Source: Hyperoplus lanceolatus (Eukaryota > Chordata > Actinopteri > Uranoscopiformes > Ammodytidae). Taken from it: 64,000 nucleotides of DNA. The notes beneath the pieces were generated by a model. The model saw only the letters and a program-made list of their open reading frames with translations. It was not told the DNA's origin and did no database searches. Position numbers and translations under genes: made by a program. Below are positions 39,963-61,420 of the stretch, one piece after another. The stretch lies in the NCBI GenBank assembly GCA_026929865.2, contig CM049404.1:11546001-11610000 (forward strand), in the 5' to 3' direction. Positions within the stretch are counted from its first letter, which is position 1, and the number at the start of each line of letters is the position of its first letter.

Positions 39963-40300
39963 CCGCGCGACATCCCTCCTCTGCCTTCCCAGCACCAGAC
40001 GCAAACCTGAGCTCTCAACGGCTAGCTGGAATAATTTAACTGCAACCTCCACCAACGGTCGTTTCAAGAATCTATGGAAGCTCGAATATTGCGCACTGAA
40101 TGCGATGAGTGTAAATTATCAAAATACACAAACAGCTAGTGGATAAGTGATTTTTCGTCAGTAAAAAATTGTCCAGGAAAGATATCAGACGTTTGTTCAA
40201 GAACACCACAACGACACACGCACTTCAGTCCCCGGAAACTACTTGTGAGTGGGACCATTTCAACCGGCGCTAAGGCGCTAACGGCTGCCCAGACGTTGAC
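39963..40300 (-). promoter_or_regulatory. Candidate 5' noncoding exon and promoter of the Myb-hAT gene
   Basis: The first coding exon begins directly after an acceptor, so a noncoding exon must lie upstream. On the minus strand gcgcggGTAAGTGTG gives a strong donor at 39963/39962. The sequence above it (to ~40300) is richer in CpG than its surroundings and holds gcgccttagcgccggttgaa, which resembles GC-rich cell-cycle promoter elements. Placement is inference only. Confidence 0.3.
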
Positions 40301-40822
40301 TGGAGGGTGTTTTACTTCCGAGATTAAAATGGGTCTATCTATTCTCGATCAAACGTGAACGTTTATACTCACTTTTGAGTAAGGACAGCAATAGTTTGTC
40401 CACATAAACGTTTAAACGAAATGAACACAGAAGTTGAGCCTCTTTAAAAAACAATGTGTAGGCTATTTGTTTCTGCTAGGCTACATGCTAAGCGGCTAAA
40501 CACTGACCCACCCAGGCTCCAGCTCCAAGCCTCCAGTCCATTTCACCTTATTTTAAACTTTTTAAGGACTATACAAAACGATATGTGTGGCAAATAAATA
40601 CTTATTAAAGGAGGAAATGTAGTTTTCCATTTAAAGACCACATAAAAACACAACTAGTTGTTACAACATAGCCTATTTATACTAGAAAATATACCAACAT
40701 TAATTTAGCTTATGAATCATGATAGGCTATTACAACGCTATTTCAATGTATAGCCTTCCAACATCGTGACAATATTTCCATCTGAGAGAAAATTAAATAT
40801 TTTATGTTAGTAATCCGTTGGT

Positions 40823-43799
40823 AGGAGCAGAAGTACTTTTTACGAACATGGTGACAAGATTGGCAAACTCTTGGCCAATCAACTACGCGGATTTAGAGCA
40901 AAGCAACTCATCCCTGGAATACGGACAGAAAGTGGGTGTACAACATCAGATCAGAAATTGATAAATGAAAAGTTCAAAACATTTTATTCAAATTTGTATA
41001 GTTCTGATTGTACAGTAGACGCAACGGTGATGGAAACCTTTTTCAGTGGCCTGAACATGCCTTCCCTTTCTCAGGACCTGAGACATAGCCTTGAGGCACC
41101 TATTACTCAGAAGGAAATTATTGCAGCTATAACATCTATGCAATCAGGCAAATCTCCTGGTCCAGACGGATTTCCATCTGACTTTTTTAAGAAATTTTCA
41201 GCCGAATTATCGCCTTTTTTATGTTCAGTACTCTCAAACTCATTTGACTCAGGTAAACTTCCGCCTTCGTTCTACCAGGCCTGTATTTCCTTGTTGTTAA
41301 AAAAGGATAAAGATCCTCTAGAGTGTGCATCATACCGACCAATTTCACTATTAAATACGGATGTGAAGATACTTGCTAAAATTCTCGCCCATAGATTGGA
41401 GGATGCTCTCCCCTCTATCATATCTCCTGACCAAACTGGGTTTATAAAGGGACGCCAATTATTTTATAATACCCGCAGGCTAATGAACATTTTATATTCC
41501 CCCAGAAATACTGAATCAGAATGCCTCGCTTCTATGGATGCTGAAAAAGCATTTGATAGAGTAGAATGGAATTATTTGTTTTTCACCCTGGAAAAATTCG
41601 GTTTGGGTCCTGTTTTCACTTCTTGGGTTAAATTATTATATGCATGTCCTTCTGCCTCAGTGTTAACAAACAGCCGTTACTCAAGTAGTTTTGATCTGCA
41701 CCGTCACACCGTGGGACCCGGCAGGGTTGTCCTTTGAGCCCGCTCCTTTTTGCTATTGCAATTGAACCACTTGCTATTGCCATTCGTGGTAACAAACAGA
41801 TTCAGGGGATATGGAGAGGAGGAATTGAACATAAGGTATCATATACGCCGATGACTTACTTTTGTTTGTCGCCAAGCCAGCCTCCTCTTTACCGGAGGCT
41901 CTTTCTGTGTTGGAGGTCTTTAGTCAGTTTTCTGGCTATAAACTTAACTTGAGTAAGAGCGAACTCTTTCCGATTAATAAAGAAGCTCTTAAACTTGATT
42001 ATACAGCTCTCCCACTCAAAGTGGTGACAGACCATCTGAGTTACCTTGGGGTATGTTTTACCAGAAATTTTAAAAACCTACTTAAATCTAACTTCCTCAA
42101 ATTATTGGACCAGGCGAAGCAAATATTATCGAAGTGGTCTCCTCTGGCTTTCTCTCTTATAGGTAGAATAAATTCAATTAAAATGACATTACTCCCAAAG
42201 TTCCTATATTTATTCCAATGTCTCCCCATCTTTCTTCCTAAATCCTTTTTTCAGGCCCTTGACTCTTTAATGATAAATTATATTTGGAATGGTAAACACC
42301 CTCGGTTACGGAAAGCTTTTCTTCAAAGACCCAAACAAACAGGTGGAATGGCTCTCCCTAATTTCCAATACTATTACTGGGCGGCTAATATCCGTTCTCT
42401 AATGTATTGGGTGCATTTTCACCTTGACGACTCAGCCCCAGTCTGGGTAACAATGGAGTCCAGCGCTATTAGCCGACTGTCTCTGTCTGCCTTCTTAAGC
42501 GCCGCACTTCCACTCTCTTCGGCGATTCCCAACAGTAGTCCCGTGATTAAGCACTCCCTTCGAATTTGGACCCAATTTAGGAAGAATTTTGGAATGCAGA
42601 ATTTTTCACTTTTCAGTCCAATTGCAGCTAATCATTTGTTTACTCCCTCGACTGTGGATGGTGCATTCAAGATCTGGCATAAAAAAGGCTTAAAATGCAT
42701 CGGTGATTTATTTATTAATGATCTATTTGTTAGTTTTTCTCAATTGACAAAAAATGTTGGTATAGAAAAGACTCATTTTTTCCGATATCTGCAAATCAGG
42801 AATTTTACGCAGAAGTTAATTCCCCAATTCCCTCACAAACTCCCAGCCAATCATTCCGATTTGTTTTTCTCTGTAAACCCCACATTAAAAGGCTCAATTT
42901 CTGTGTTTTTCAACCTTATTTCGAAGTTGCATAGCCCTTCATTAGTAGCTATAAGAACTCTGTGGGAGCAGGACCTTGGTTCTGCCTTCACAGATCACAT
43001 GTGGGATTCAGTCTTGGATCAGATACATTCTACCTCTATGTGTGCACGACATGCTCTAGTGCAATTTAAAGTAGTACATCGTGTCCACATGTCTAAAACT
43101 AAATTAGCTTGTATGTTCCCCAATGTAGACCCGACCTGTGATAGCTGTAAGAGCGCAACGGCATCACTCTTTCACATGTACTGGTTGTGTCCCACCTTGA
43201 CTGAGTTCTGGACGTCAGTTTTTCAAACAATCTCTGAAGTATTGCAGCATCAAATTGAGCCGAACCCTTTCACCGCAATTTTTGGCATTGCTCCAAATCC
43301 GGGCTTGCCTAAAGTGAAGCTGAAGGTTCTGGCCTTCACCTCGCTGCTTGCTCGCAGAGCTATTTTACTCAAGTGGAAAGATCCTGCTCCTCCTTCCCAC
43401 TCACACTGGATTAAGGATATTATGTCATGTATGAATTTAGAGAAGATACGTTATACGGCCCAGGGATCGGAGATTAAATTTGACAAGATTTGGCGCCCCT
43501 TCATGAATTATTTTGACAGACAGACAACAATATTACAGGAGTAGCAACCCCCTCCCCTCTTTTTTTTTGTTTTTTCATTGATTGTTTATTTTTGTTTCTT
43601 GTAGTGTGTATTTTGTCTATGTAATTTTCTAACATTGTGTATTGTTTTTTTTTGTTGTTTTTTTTTTTTGTGCTGCAGGATTGGTTGTGGGTGGGGGTGG
43701 GATGTGGGCGGGGTGTGTTCGGGGGGAGGGGAAAAAATAATTAATCATTGTATTGTATTTGCTTGGCAAATTCTTTTGATGAATAAAAAAACCTTTGAA
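40823..43799 (+). mobile_element. 5'-truncated L1-clade LINE with target-site duplication
   Basis: Flanked by a perfect 14-bp duplication agtaatccgttggt (40809-40822 and 43800-43813). Contains the reverse transcriptase part of ORF2. Frame 1 (40871-41737) has SGKSPGPDGFPSDFF, YRPISLLNTDVKILAK, QTGFIKGRQ and DAEKAFDRVEW. Frame 2 (41734-41952) has [13 protein letters not shown]. Frame 3 (from about 41840 to 43544) has YADDLLLFV, then the long L1 C-terminus with DPTCDSC and HMYWLCP. Two frameshifts, near 41725 and 41840, break the protein. The 3' end is T-rich then gaataaaaaaacctttgaaa. Endonuclease and ORF1 are absent. Confidence 0.88.
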
Positions 43800-43829
43800 A
43801 GTAATCCGTTGGTCTGTTTTTGGTACACC

Positions 43830-44390
43830 CACATTTATCCTTTTTATTTAGTGTTCTTCCTCCAACATATTGAGAAGTATCAATGCCCAGATAACTCTCT
43901 TTCTATTCTCAAAGGCCATAAGAAAGGCCTTTGAGAGTATGTTGGCATGCACATTTCATATGTGCACGGATTATGTTAAAGTTAGGCTCTTCAGAACCAA
44001 CTGTACTCCATTTTACACAGCTCACCTCTGGTGTAAATATAGAACAGCTAAACTGAAGAAGCTGCAGGTAGCGTATAATGATGTGTTTAGGATCCTCCTT
44101 AAACTTCCAAGATGGACAAGTGATAGCTCTTTGTTTGTGATTAGTAATGTCCCCACCTTTCATGCTGTGTTGAGGAATTGAATGTACAAATGTATGTGTC
44201 GACTTCTAGAGTCAAAAAACTAAATAATAATTGCACTCACTGACACTAAACAGAGTGATACAAGGTACTTCTCTGGGTTGTGGAAACATTGGAATCAATG
44301 CTTGTATGTATTTTAATCTGTGTTGACCTTGTATTTGTATTGTCATATGGAACTTTGAGTCCGGAATAAAGTATTCATTCATAATGAAAA
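43830..44390 (+). mobile_element. LINE 3' fragment (RT C-terminus)
   Basis: The frame 43870-44181 contains FRTNCTPFYTAHLWCKYR, KLQVAYNDVFRILLKLPRW and VPTFHAVLRN, the C-terminal pattern of a common fish LINE reverse transcriptase. An AATAAA (44366-44371) and cattcattcat-type tail follow near 44390. The remainder of the element is missing. The clade was not determined. Confidence 0.6.
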
Positions 44391-44534
44391 AAACAAAATA
44401 ATAGACAAATTGCCAACACATCCAAATTAATATTCCAGACAGAAAACCGTCCGAAATCAAACACTTACTAGCAGTAGGTAGGCGAGAAAACAATGCAGAA
44501 TACAGGCCAAGTATAAAATATTAATCTAGATAGC

Positions 44535-44604
44535 TAGTTTGTGTGGGTAAACTATATGTGTTGCGTGTCTAGTTTGTGTGAGTAAACTATATGTGTTGCG
44601 TGTG
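44535..44604. repeat. Two-copy 35-bp tandem repeat
   Basis: Two adjacent copies of a 35-bp unit (tagtttgtgtgggtaaacta...) differing by about one base (gtgtggg against gtgtgag). A small local duplication in intergenic DNA. Confidence 0.85.
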
Positions 44605-44749
44605 ACTGATCATTTTTTATATTGTTTTGTGTAGCAGCCTAACAGTCAAGTTACATGGATATTATGTTGCATGCAATTTGCGACCCGCAACAAATTGCAT
44701 GAAGTTTCCCTGTGTAAAGCCAGGCTCATACACAATTGCTGAAACCCCA

Positions 44750-45180
44750 ACTTGACTTCAACCACCTCCTGATTCTCTGTCCGTCTGTCATGCTGAAATG
44801 AGACGCAATCAAACAAAAAGATTGAGAATCAAATTGTGTCAAATCATGTTTCGGATGTTTGTTCTCACTGCATCCTTACTAGACCACATTATCAGACAAC
44901 ATTGGTATCCAGTCTCTGATTATTTTGGACAGTGGAGAAGGGAAGCCCAAATCTGCAGGCCTACAAAGTCTCTGTTATTTAGTCAAAGCCTGACTTTCAT
45001 CAGAACCAATAAGAGATGGTTCTCCCAACTTAATCCACCCTTGAGCGCATTCACAATAAGCTAACTGACCGTGCCACATTTTCTGTAGTGTTTCGGGTGC
45101 TGCCATAGGAGAAAACGGATGGAACAAAATCCGGACTATCACAGCCCATGCATGGACGGTTCCTCTGTTAAAAAAAACTG
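44750..45180 (-). pseudogene. Decayed THAP/Harbinger-type DDE transposase fragment
   Basis: On the minus strand, CDSPDFVPSVFSYGSTRN (about 45160-45107) matches the end of a THAP domain. About 100 bases further, GGLSWENHLLLVLMKVRL (about 45045-44990), followed after stops and frameshifts by RFG-like and STV-like words, matches the start of the DDE_Tnp_4 proteins that fish THAP genes carry. Stops in every frame show it is dead. Confidence 0.6.
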
Positions 45181-45360
45181 TCAGTTTGCTATTCTACAAA
45201 GCAGAAGCTCATAGGCTACATGCAATGACGTTGCACAGAAACCTATGACAGAAACCCGTTAAATCACTCAACATTCCGTCTTTGCACTACCAGTCATACT
45301 GAATCGAGTCATGGTTGTTGATCAGTCAACAACAAAATACACGGAAGTGATCATATTTAC

Positions 45361-45982
45361 CGCTCCAATTTTGCATCGCCATCTTTTCCGGACTGGGTTA
45401 AGGTTGAGTCGGGGAAGATTGTCGGGACGAAGGCAGGACTGTCGAAGTCGTCAGATGCCTCTCCTGTACAAATAAAGTGTATTCCAGTGACTTACGGTAA
45501 TGATAAAACCTCATGGTTGGCTAGATAGCCTACTGGCCAAGCATGGGGTAGCCTACAACAGTTACAAAAGTTTAGCAACGCAACTTCGCAAAACTGAACC
45601 AGGGTACATTAGCTTTCAAGCTAGTTCTACTCATAAATAGTATATAAACTACTCCAATTTGAACGATTACGCTATTGCCTACAATCGTTAATTATTAACA
45701 TTGTTATATTTGTGTAGGACTCATCAATAATTTTGTTTATTTTAAAACAAACGGTTCTTATTAGCTTGTTCGCTAAGGCTTACCTGATATGAAGTGATCA
45801 CTGCAGATTGATGCATTTTTAATCGTCTGCTCGCTCCAATCGATTCTTCTGATAGCTTGTAACCAAAGACGTCTCCTGTTTGCCTTGAATGGGGTGCGAG
45901 ATGATGGTATTCTGTAGAACTTCCTCGTTTTGTTATTCTTATTAGAACGGTTTTTGCAACCAACAACACAACAAGAAGTCAT
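45361..45982 (-). pseudogene. THAP-domain exon pair (gene start or transposon relic)
   Basis: Exon 45982-45784 starts MTSCCVVGCKNRS and carries the C2CH zinc site of a THAP DNA-binding domain (Cys5, Cys9, Cys60, His63) with the conserved Trp40. It ends in a consensus donor (gtaagcc), phase 1. Exon 45463-45361 continues in phase with DDFDSPAFVPTIFPDS, the expected AVPTIF-like end, and another donor in phase 2. No third exon keeps a meaningful frame; the next transposase sequence is decayed. It could be a small host gene with distant exons or a remnant of the THAP/Harbinger element beside it. Confidence 0.6.
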
Positions 45983-46029
45983 GATCGCAGCTCTCGTCTC
46001 TTCTTCTCCTCTTCTCTGCATTCGACATG

Positions 46030-47649
46030 CGCAGTAGAGCGGGGAGTGTTCGTTAGTGATCTTCTTTGTGAGCCAGCCTTACACACAATTATGTGTGTAT
46101 TATTACCATGGACATATAGAAAGATTATTACACAACACAGCTTTGAGTTCTGTTTGCATCGACTATGCTGAGTGTGTGTTTCTCACTTTGACCACTAGGC
46201 GGTGGTACAGTCATGCAGCAGGTGGCGACCTTTTAATGTCCCACCTTGCAACCTTGCTTGTTTTGTGTGAAGCCAGTCTGTTGTTCTTGTTGATAAAACA
46301 GTGATGTCAAAAAAAATTAAGCCAGAAAATAAGGTGAAAAACCAACGTCGTCATCAACATCAGACTTCTTGATTTTTTTAAAATCTTTTCAAAGCATAAT
46401 AAGTTGTAGGCTTATTAATTTTATTTTCCTCTGCAATCCTCCTCTCCCTCACAATTAGTATTTTTCTTACCTTACTAAGCCCTATAGGCCCCTACATGAA
46501 TGTTCTATTTAGTATCGATTTCATCAATGTACAGTAAATTAGAGAAAGTTATTGAATGACGGATTTATTACGCATCTATAGTATATGAATAACTATCATT
46601 TAAAAGTTTGTGACTCCTTTTTTTTTGCCTGGAAGCTGCCCAATACAACCATCACAGGGCACTTGCACCTTGGTGGTGATTCAAAGGTCCCTGCCCTGCT
46701 CAGTGCTCACTCAAATTCCTGGGATTGAACATGCAACCCAAGTTGACTTCCCTCAACTTTGGGCCACAATTCATTCTTTCATCTTTTTCTTGTATTCTTC
46801 TATTTCTTTACCATAAGCCTTTGTTTACACTGGAGAAATATTCAAATAGGCCTATATGCCAAAATAATCAAATTGACTGTGCCTGGATGACGTTTGGCTT
46901 CTTCGGTTGAGTTTGTTGTCCCTAACTTAGTTCTCTCTACTTTTCAAGTTCTGCTTTTTGCACTCTTGTTATGGTGCTGACAGACAAAGATGTCCACTGC
47001 AACTGGAACTGGAACAACTGTTTGATGGCTTAGGTTGCGGTGGGGTCCCCTTGGATAACATTATAGTGGGCCTACACACTATTTTTCACCTTTTAAGCAT
47101 TCAGCTGCTATGTTGCTACGCCATGCTTTGTGTGAAATAAATGTGTGATAGTTGGTTTATTGTGACATTGGAGTGTGTGAGCTGTCATAAATGTGCCCCT
47201 TGCTGATAAACCAGAGTGGGCAAATATAGATCAGTGTCAAAATTAATAACATGATATTTGAAGTTGTGTTAAAAGTCAGTGTGCTGTAAAACAAATTTGG
47301 TGCCAAAAGGACTTTGAGCGATTGTGTGCTCACCTTTCAGTCTGCATGTTTCCTCCCACAAGTTGTACAATATTCCCTATGAGATCTGAATGAATCACTT
47401 CACTTTACTGTGTTGTCTGTTTGGTAACTTTGTTCTACTTTTTCAGGAGTTAATATTGTGTTAATAGGACACGGTTTACCAGAGCTGACCCATGTGTGCT
47501 TTCAAGTTGGAATGATTCCAAAAACAACAACAAAACACTGTTACCGGCTTGCTGAGTTTGCATTTTTTTGTTTTGGCTTCACTAGTCCCACTAGGTTCTG
47601 TTGGCACCATACATGAATGAATGCAGTTTTTTGACACCCTTGGCATAGT

Positions 47650-47696
<47 letters not shown>

Positions 47697-49030
47697 GTAT
47701 ACCAAACTAGATGTACGTCATGCTGGAAGAACCATACCAAACTAGATTTACATCATGCTGGAAGAACCATACCAAACTAGATTTACATCATGCTGGAAGA
47801 ACCAGAAGCTGATGTAATTGTTGCCAACAAAGTTGTTATAATGTCCACTGGGCATTCCAAACTCAAGCAACCAGACAGGTTGTGTAATACCCAGTGGAGA
47901 TTATTACAACTGTTAAGCAAATACAGAATGATCAGATATCTGAACACTTGTGGTTTTGAAACGGGTGTAGGACGTATTCAGATTGTTTGCTTTTGAAATA
48001 TTAAAGGAATATTATTTCAGGGTAAAGAACTCATGACCTTTATCATACAATGACATATCTTATAGTATAATCACTGATGCTTTAATGCGTGATCAGCATC
48101 TTTGTCGTAGCTAATCAAGCTGAACTCCTTCATAAACTGTTGGGCTGTTTAAAAAAAAATATTAAAATTCCAAAGAACTTCATAGGCAAAAAAATAAGGG
48201 AAAAGAAGATTTCTTGTTGCACTATTCAATTACGTAGATTTCAGGTTGAAATATATTTGCGACATTATACTCCTAGATTTTTTCCACTTTTTTATAAGAA
48301 AATAAAACTTTAAGGACTACATTTTAAGTACGGTTAGGCGTTAAAAGACTTGATAAGAGGAAACTATGCATCCTGTTCTGATCATGTTTAGTTTGAAAAA
48401 TAATTTGTAGTTGTCAAATAAATTAAGTGGTGTAAAGGAAGTATAAATAAGTAAAGTATAAAATGGAAATACTATTTTAAAATCCAAGAATCAACAGTAC
48501 ATAGCTACAGTAAATGTACTCTCCTCTAATAACTACATTTGACCTTTTTTGTGTTTAAAGTGTCACATCCACGCCATCTTACGAATACTGTTATGGAGTA
48601 AATTATTATCATAAATGCAAGTAATTAAGGACAATGCAATGAAAATGAGAACTACGTTGTACTAATAAAACTTTTTCTTATGTTTCACTTAAACCAATTT
48701 AGTTATTAAAACTCAAGTAGTGCATGTCTCTCCCCTAAAACCATTTACTCAAATTCTGTCTTCACCCAGTCATGTAAGCTGTATCACAAACGTCAAAATT
48801 GGATGGCTATAAATATCATAAATACACCCATCTAAACTAACCATTGAGATTCACAGTCACCTATAATCCTATATGAATTCATTCAGGATAATATGTAGTG
48901 TTTTTTAAAATAACATTCAACATTTACAAGCTCGTCACTGATAGGTGGGTTACAAAAAACATTTTTTCTGTTATGCACACAGATTAAATGGCTCATAGAA
49001 AAGAACATGTAAATGTTTTGACAGTTGTTT
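46030..49030. other. Intergenic region, no gene seen
   Basis: AT-rich DNA between the THAP relic and the sgk2 3' end. It contains a (CA)n run and a 35-bp tandem repeat (listed separately) and only short unrecognised ORFs. No IFT52-like coding sequence was found here or at 36.5-45 kb. Confidence 0.6.
47652..47803. repeat. (CA)n run followed by a 35-bp x3 tandem repeat
   Basis: A CA array (47652-47694) is followed by three near-identical 35-bp units starting at 47701, 47736 and 47771 (accaaactagatttacatca, then tgctggaagaaccat). Unit 1 differs by two bases; units 2 and 3 are identical over the repeat. Confidence 0.9.
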
Positions 49031-49032
49031 GG

Positions 49033-49038
49033 TTTATT
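49033..49038 (-). terminator. sgk2: Candidate sgk2 polyadenylation signal
   Basis: Minus-strand AATAAA (gttaataaacca) about 1.9 kb after the sgk2 stop. SGK transcripts usually have long 3' UTRs, but other sites in 49.0-50.9 kb are possible. Confidence 0.4.
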
Positions 49039-50978
49039 AACAAGTTGTCTATGTACATACACACACAGGCTTGGATTTGGCCTGTGTTGGCATCAGCCCA
49101 CTGTGACACTGCTGCTGCTGGCAGCGTGACCCGACAGTCTCTAATATCAGCCTCTCTGTTTACAGGATCAGTCGCTGTATAACGGCGTGGTGAGCACGGT
49201 TACAGGTTCAAAAGGCAAGTAGCTAACAAGGAGGCTCAGAGCAGCATATTTCCGAGCGATGAATGGAACCATTTAGAAGAGGTAGTGCAAGTTATTTCCC
49301 TGTAAAGTCAAGCGATACAGTCTGTAATTTAAAAAAAAAAACTTTGAACCAACGCAGACAGACGTTTTGTTAAGAAAGTAATTGGGAACAGGCTATGTTC
49401 AGTAATAGAAAGAGAAGAGTTTCTTTAGTATGGGATCAAAAATACTTTAAGAATTTATATCTAAACAGGATAATACAAATAAAATTCAATGACATCAGAT
49501 GTATAAGATTAAAGCCCATCACAAGTGTTCACCAACTTCATCTCCATGGTAGAGAGGCACCTCCTGGTTCACTCTGATATACAGTATAATCACATTACTA
49601 CAGAACATAATCTTATTGAAAAGCTGTGATTCTACACTCACAGTCAATTTAACATTAACTGTTTTAGCGTTCATCATAAAACTAACCAATATAACTGTCT
49701 GCTATCTACAGGCTAAAATACAATGCAAATAACAAAACCATAGTCGAAAAGATAAACAGCCATGATGTGAACACTGCCTTGTAGTTTCCTGACAAATGTG
49801 CTTCCATCAGTGCATCATCTACAAATTAAGTTAGTAAGAAAAGTGAACTGTTTGTACTTTAAAAACAGCAATTGCAAAGTGCCATTTGGGCAGTCTACAA
49901 CAGTGTAGAAGCCAGTATAGTTATGCATTGTATATGTATTGATATGTGATATTAAAATGCAAAATGTTGCATTGTTAAAGCGGCTGAACTGTTTCCTGTG
50001 GATATGTGTTTTTCAGATGAAACATCTTTTTTCTGGATGCCGTTTACTGTTTTTCAAATCACTGGTGAACCCAGAGGTTATTATGGTCATTCATATCAGT
50101 TAGCTATTACAGTGAGATCAGTGATAGAGACGTCACCACGGTAAGGGTTCTATTTGCTTTCAGGCGTAAAGCCAGCTCTTTGACGCAGTAGTGGTTACAT
50201 TCCATTACAGTTTTTACACAGACCCAGGTTTTGCCTCTGAAACACTCATTTTATCTAGGATAATGCGTATTGGTATAAATATTCATTAATGAGCTTGTAT
50301 TAATTATTTGCATGACTCTTAACATCCATGTTAATATCCCCGTAGCTGATCCACCAATGGATCTGGGTTGATGGATATTAATAATTGAGATGTTGTGATA
50401 TCTTAAAATGCTTTAAAACACATCATCCACATTGCAAACATCTGTGCATGGTTGCACTTGGTTTGTTCCCCTCTTGTGCATCTGTGGTCACCAACATGTG
50501 TGCACCTGGAGATTTTTCTTTCATTTGCGTATGCGCCGAATTTCAGCAAAACCCAGTCCTGAGGTTTGGATGCCGACCGGAAGGCAATGTTTTTGAAAAT
50601 CCCGCTTCAGATATTCATCATCTTGTTGCAAATTAATGGGATAAGGATCATTTGCACTGCATCTTAAAGATACTCCTTCCTCTTTATAAGAGTTTACTTA
50701 ATATACAGAGCTACTTTTGATTTTGATCATCACTACCTTTCTACAAGCAGACCTTGGACTGCCAGGCAAAACGTTGGACATAGCCTATTATAACTATAAA
50801 TGTCTCCATTGCAGGCGCGCTCCATTATAACGCCTCATCCTCAAAAGGGAAATCCCTGCGTTCAAGTCAAACATGATAGATTCCATGTGGGATTCCTCCC
50901 TTTGTATATAAAAAGTTCTTATTTTCATGAGTGCTAAACTCAAAAGAGGTCTTTTAAATCACGATGTTAGCTCCCTCC

Positions 50979-59548
<8,570 letters not shown>

Positions 59549-59657
59549 GGCCATTTACCATTCCACTCCAACTGCAGATCCAGCATCAGGGTTTGACTGA
59601 CCTACGAAAGTGCAGGAGTTACTGAGATGCATGAACTCAGATTCAGATGAAGCTTCC

Positions 59658-59659
<2 letters not shown>

Positions 59660-59737
<78 letters not shown>
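59660..59737. repeat. (GT)n microsatellite near the sgk2 start
   Basis: About 78 bp of GT repeats, 110 bp upstream (transcript sense) of the sgk2 start codon. On the sgk2 strand it reads (CA)n and runs directly into the region preceding the candidate acceptor of the start-codon exon. Confidence 0.97.
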
Positions 59738-59739
<2 letters not shown>

Positions 59740-59901
59740 GTGTAAGTAAGTGAAAGTGAGTGAGAGTGTATTTCCTTATCAACTGCTGTACTCATTGGGA
59801 CATCCTGCCTGAGGACCCAGATGAGCTGGTAGTTCTTGTTTCTTAAGGAAAAAAATTACGGACCAACAGAGACCATTTGAAGGGCACCATGTATGTATTC
59901 T

Positions 59902-60013
<112 letters not shown>

Positions 60014-61303
60014 ACTCTGACACTGAACAGTTTACATGGTAAACACTGCTGTGTCATTCTCATATCTGCCAAAACTTACAGGATGACCAAGGTCTCTCTC
60101 ACGCGAACACACACCAAGCACCAGGACTTTTTATCTATTTGTAGGCATGACGAGATGATGGAGGTGCCACATTTGATTTTAAAATTTCTATCAGACAGCA
60201 TTTTGTCAATTCAATAAGTTGTGACATTTTTACATCTTAAAAGCTCACACAGACAAATAAAAATAAATCAATCCAGTCACACCTGCATAAATGTTATGTA
60301 GTGATTAAAGAATTTAACCAAAAACTAGAGAAAAACCCTGACACACACACAGCATGAAAAAATCCCTCATACTTTTGACATGAGGAGAAGTACAGAAAAA
60401 AACATAAGCATTATTAGATTGAACTGGCCTGGGCACAAAAAAAAAACATTGACTGAATAATATTTTGGACTTAACAGAGAGGACAATGACAAGCAGCGGC
60501 CGGACTTTTTCCACATTTAACTACATGAACAAACACGCACAGTTAACAATAGGAAACAGGGCTGAAATTAATTTGGGGTGTGAGTGCCTAGTGTAATAGA
60601 AACAAACCATTCTCAATTTTCTTTTTCAGAAAGGCGGCCTAATGAATAAAATCAGCTTCCGGAATTCCCTGAAGTCAAGGGGAATTATAATTTTGTTAAC
60701 TTTTTTAAAAATCACAATGAAATGTTACAGTTAAGCAACACTTCTACTTGAGGGAAAACTCTCTGAGGCAAACAGCTGCTCTCTGTCCAACAGTTATTAC
60801 TCAGAATGAGCAGGAAAACTCTGAATAGATCAATCACACTGAACTCACAAGAACCTCATGATGGTGTAAGGACATTACACAAAGCAAGTTTTCTTTCACA
60901 AAATGTAAACTCTGACAGAAAATAACCAAAATCCAAATTAGTTATTTACTGAGATTATTCACCAAGTATCTCACAATATAATCCCTGAAAAAAACACCAA
61001 TCCAACACAAATTCTCTGTTAACTCACTGCAGAGCAATAAAACATGACAACAGTCCTGTAAAAAAGCTGTCAAGGGCCATCAAGAAGCTGAGGTCAGTAT
61101 ACACACGAAGTATCTTAAGTCTTGGAATATAAGCCTACCACATATTAATAGCACACAAGTGTTATCAGCAGGTATATTAGATATTTCAATAGGCATAGTG
61201 ATTAGGAGAATATTTTAAATGTACAAATCTCTTGGCACCTGTTTTAACAACATTTTAAAAAGAAGAAAATAATGTGTGTTATAAAATAAAACAGTTTGCT
61301 CAC

Positions 61304-61420
61304 CTGTGCGAGGAGGCTGAGGAGGTCAGTGTGAAAGACAGGGACAGAGTAGACTCAAGCTGAGAAAGCTGAAGCTGCTGCTGCTGCTGCTGCTGCTGCT
61401 CGAGGCTGACGCAGGTCAAT
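61304..61420 (-). promoter_or_regulatory. sgk2: Candidate sgk2 5' noncoding exon
   Basis: On the minus strand the sequence ends cctcgcacagGTGAGCAAA, a strong donor at 61304/61303, and upstream holds a (CAG)n triplet run (61374-61400). CpG-containing sequence at 61.43-61.57 kb (cgcgactcgcgaagg, cgagcgcgcgaggcagcg) looks like a promoter. The acceptor would lie near 59601, before the exon holding the start codon. No conserved coding sequence in it. Confidence 0.45.

Noticed and set aside
43635-43934. ORF after the L1 coding region
   Set aside because: It is the T/G-rich 3' tail of the L1 and crosses its target duplication.
44798-45064. Plus-strand 88-codon ORF
   Set aside because: The minus strand holds the recognisable decayed DDE transposase words; the plus frame has no family match.
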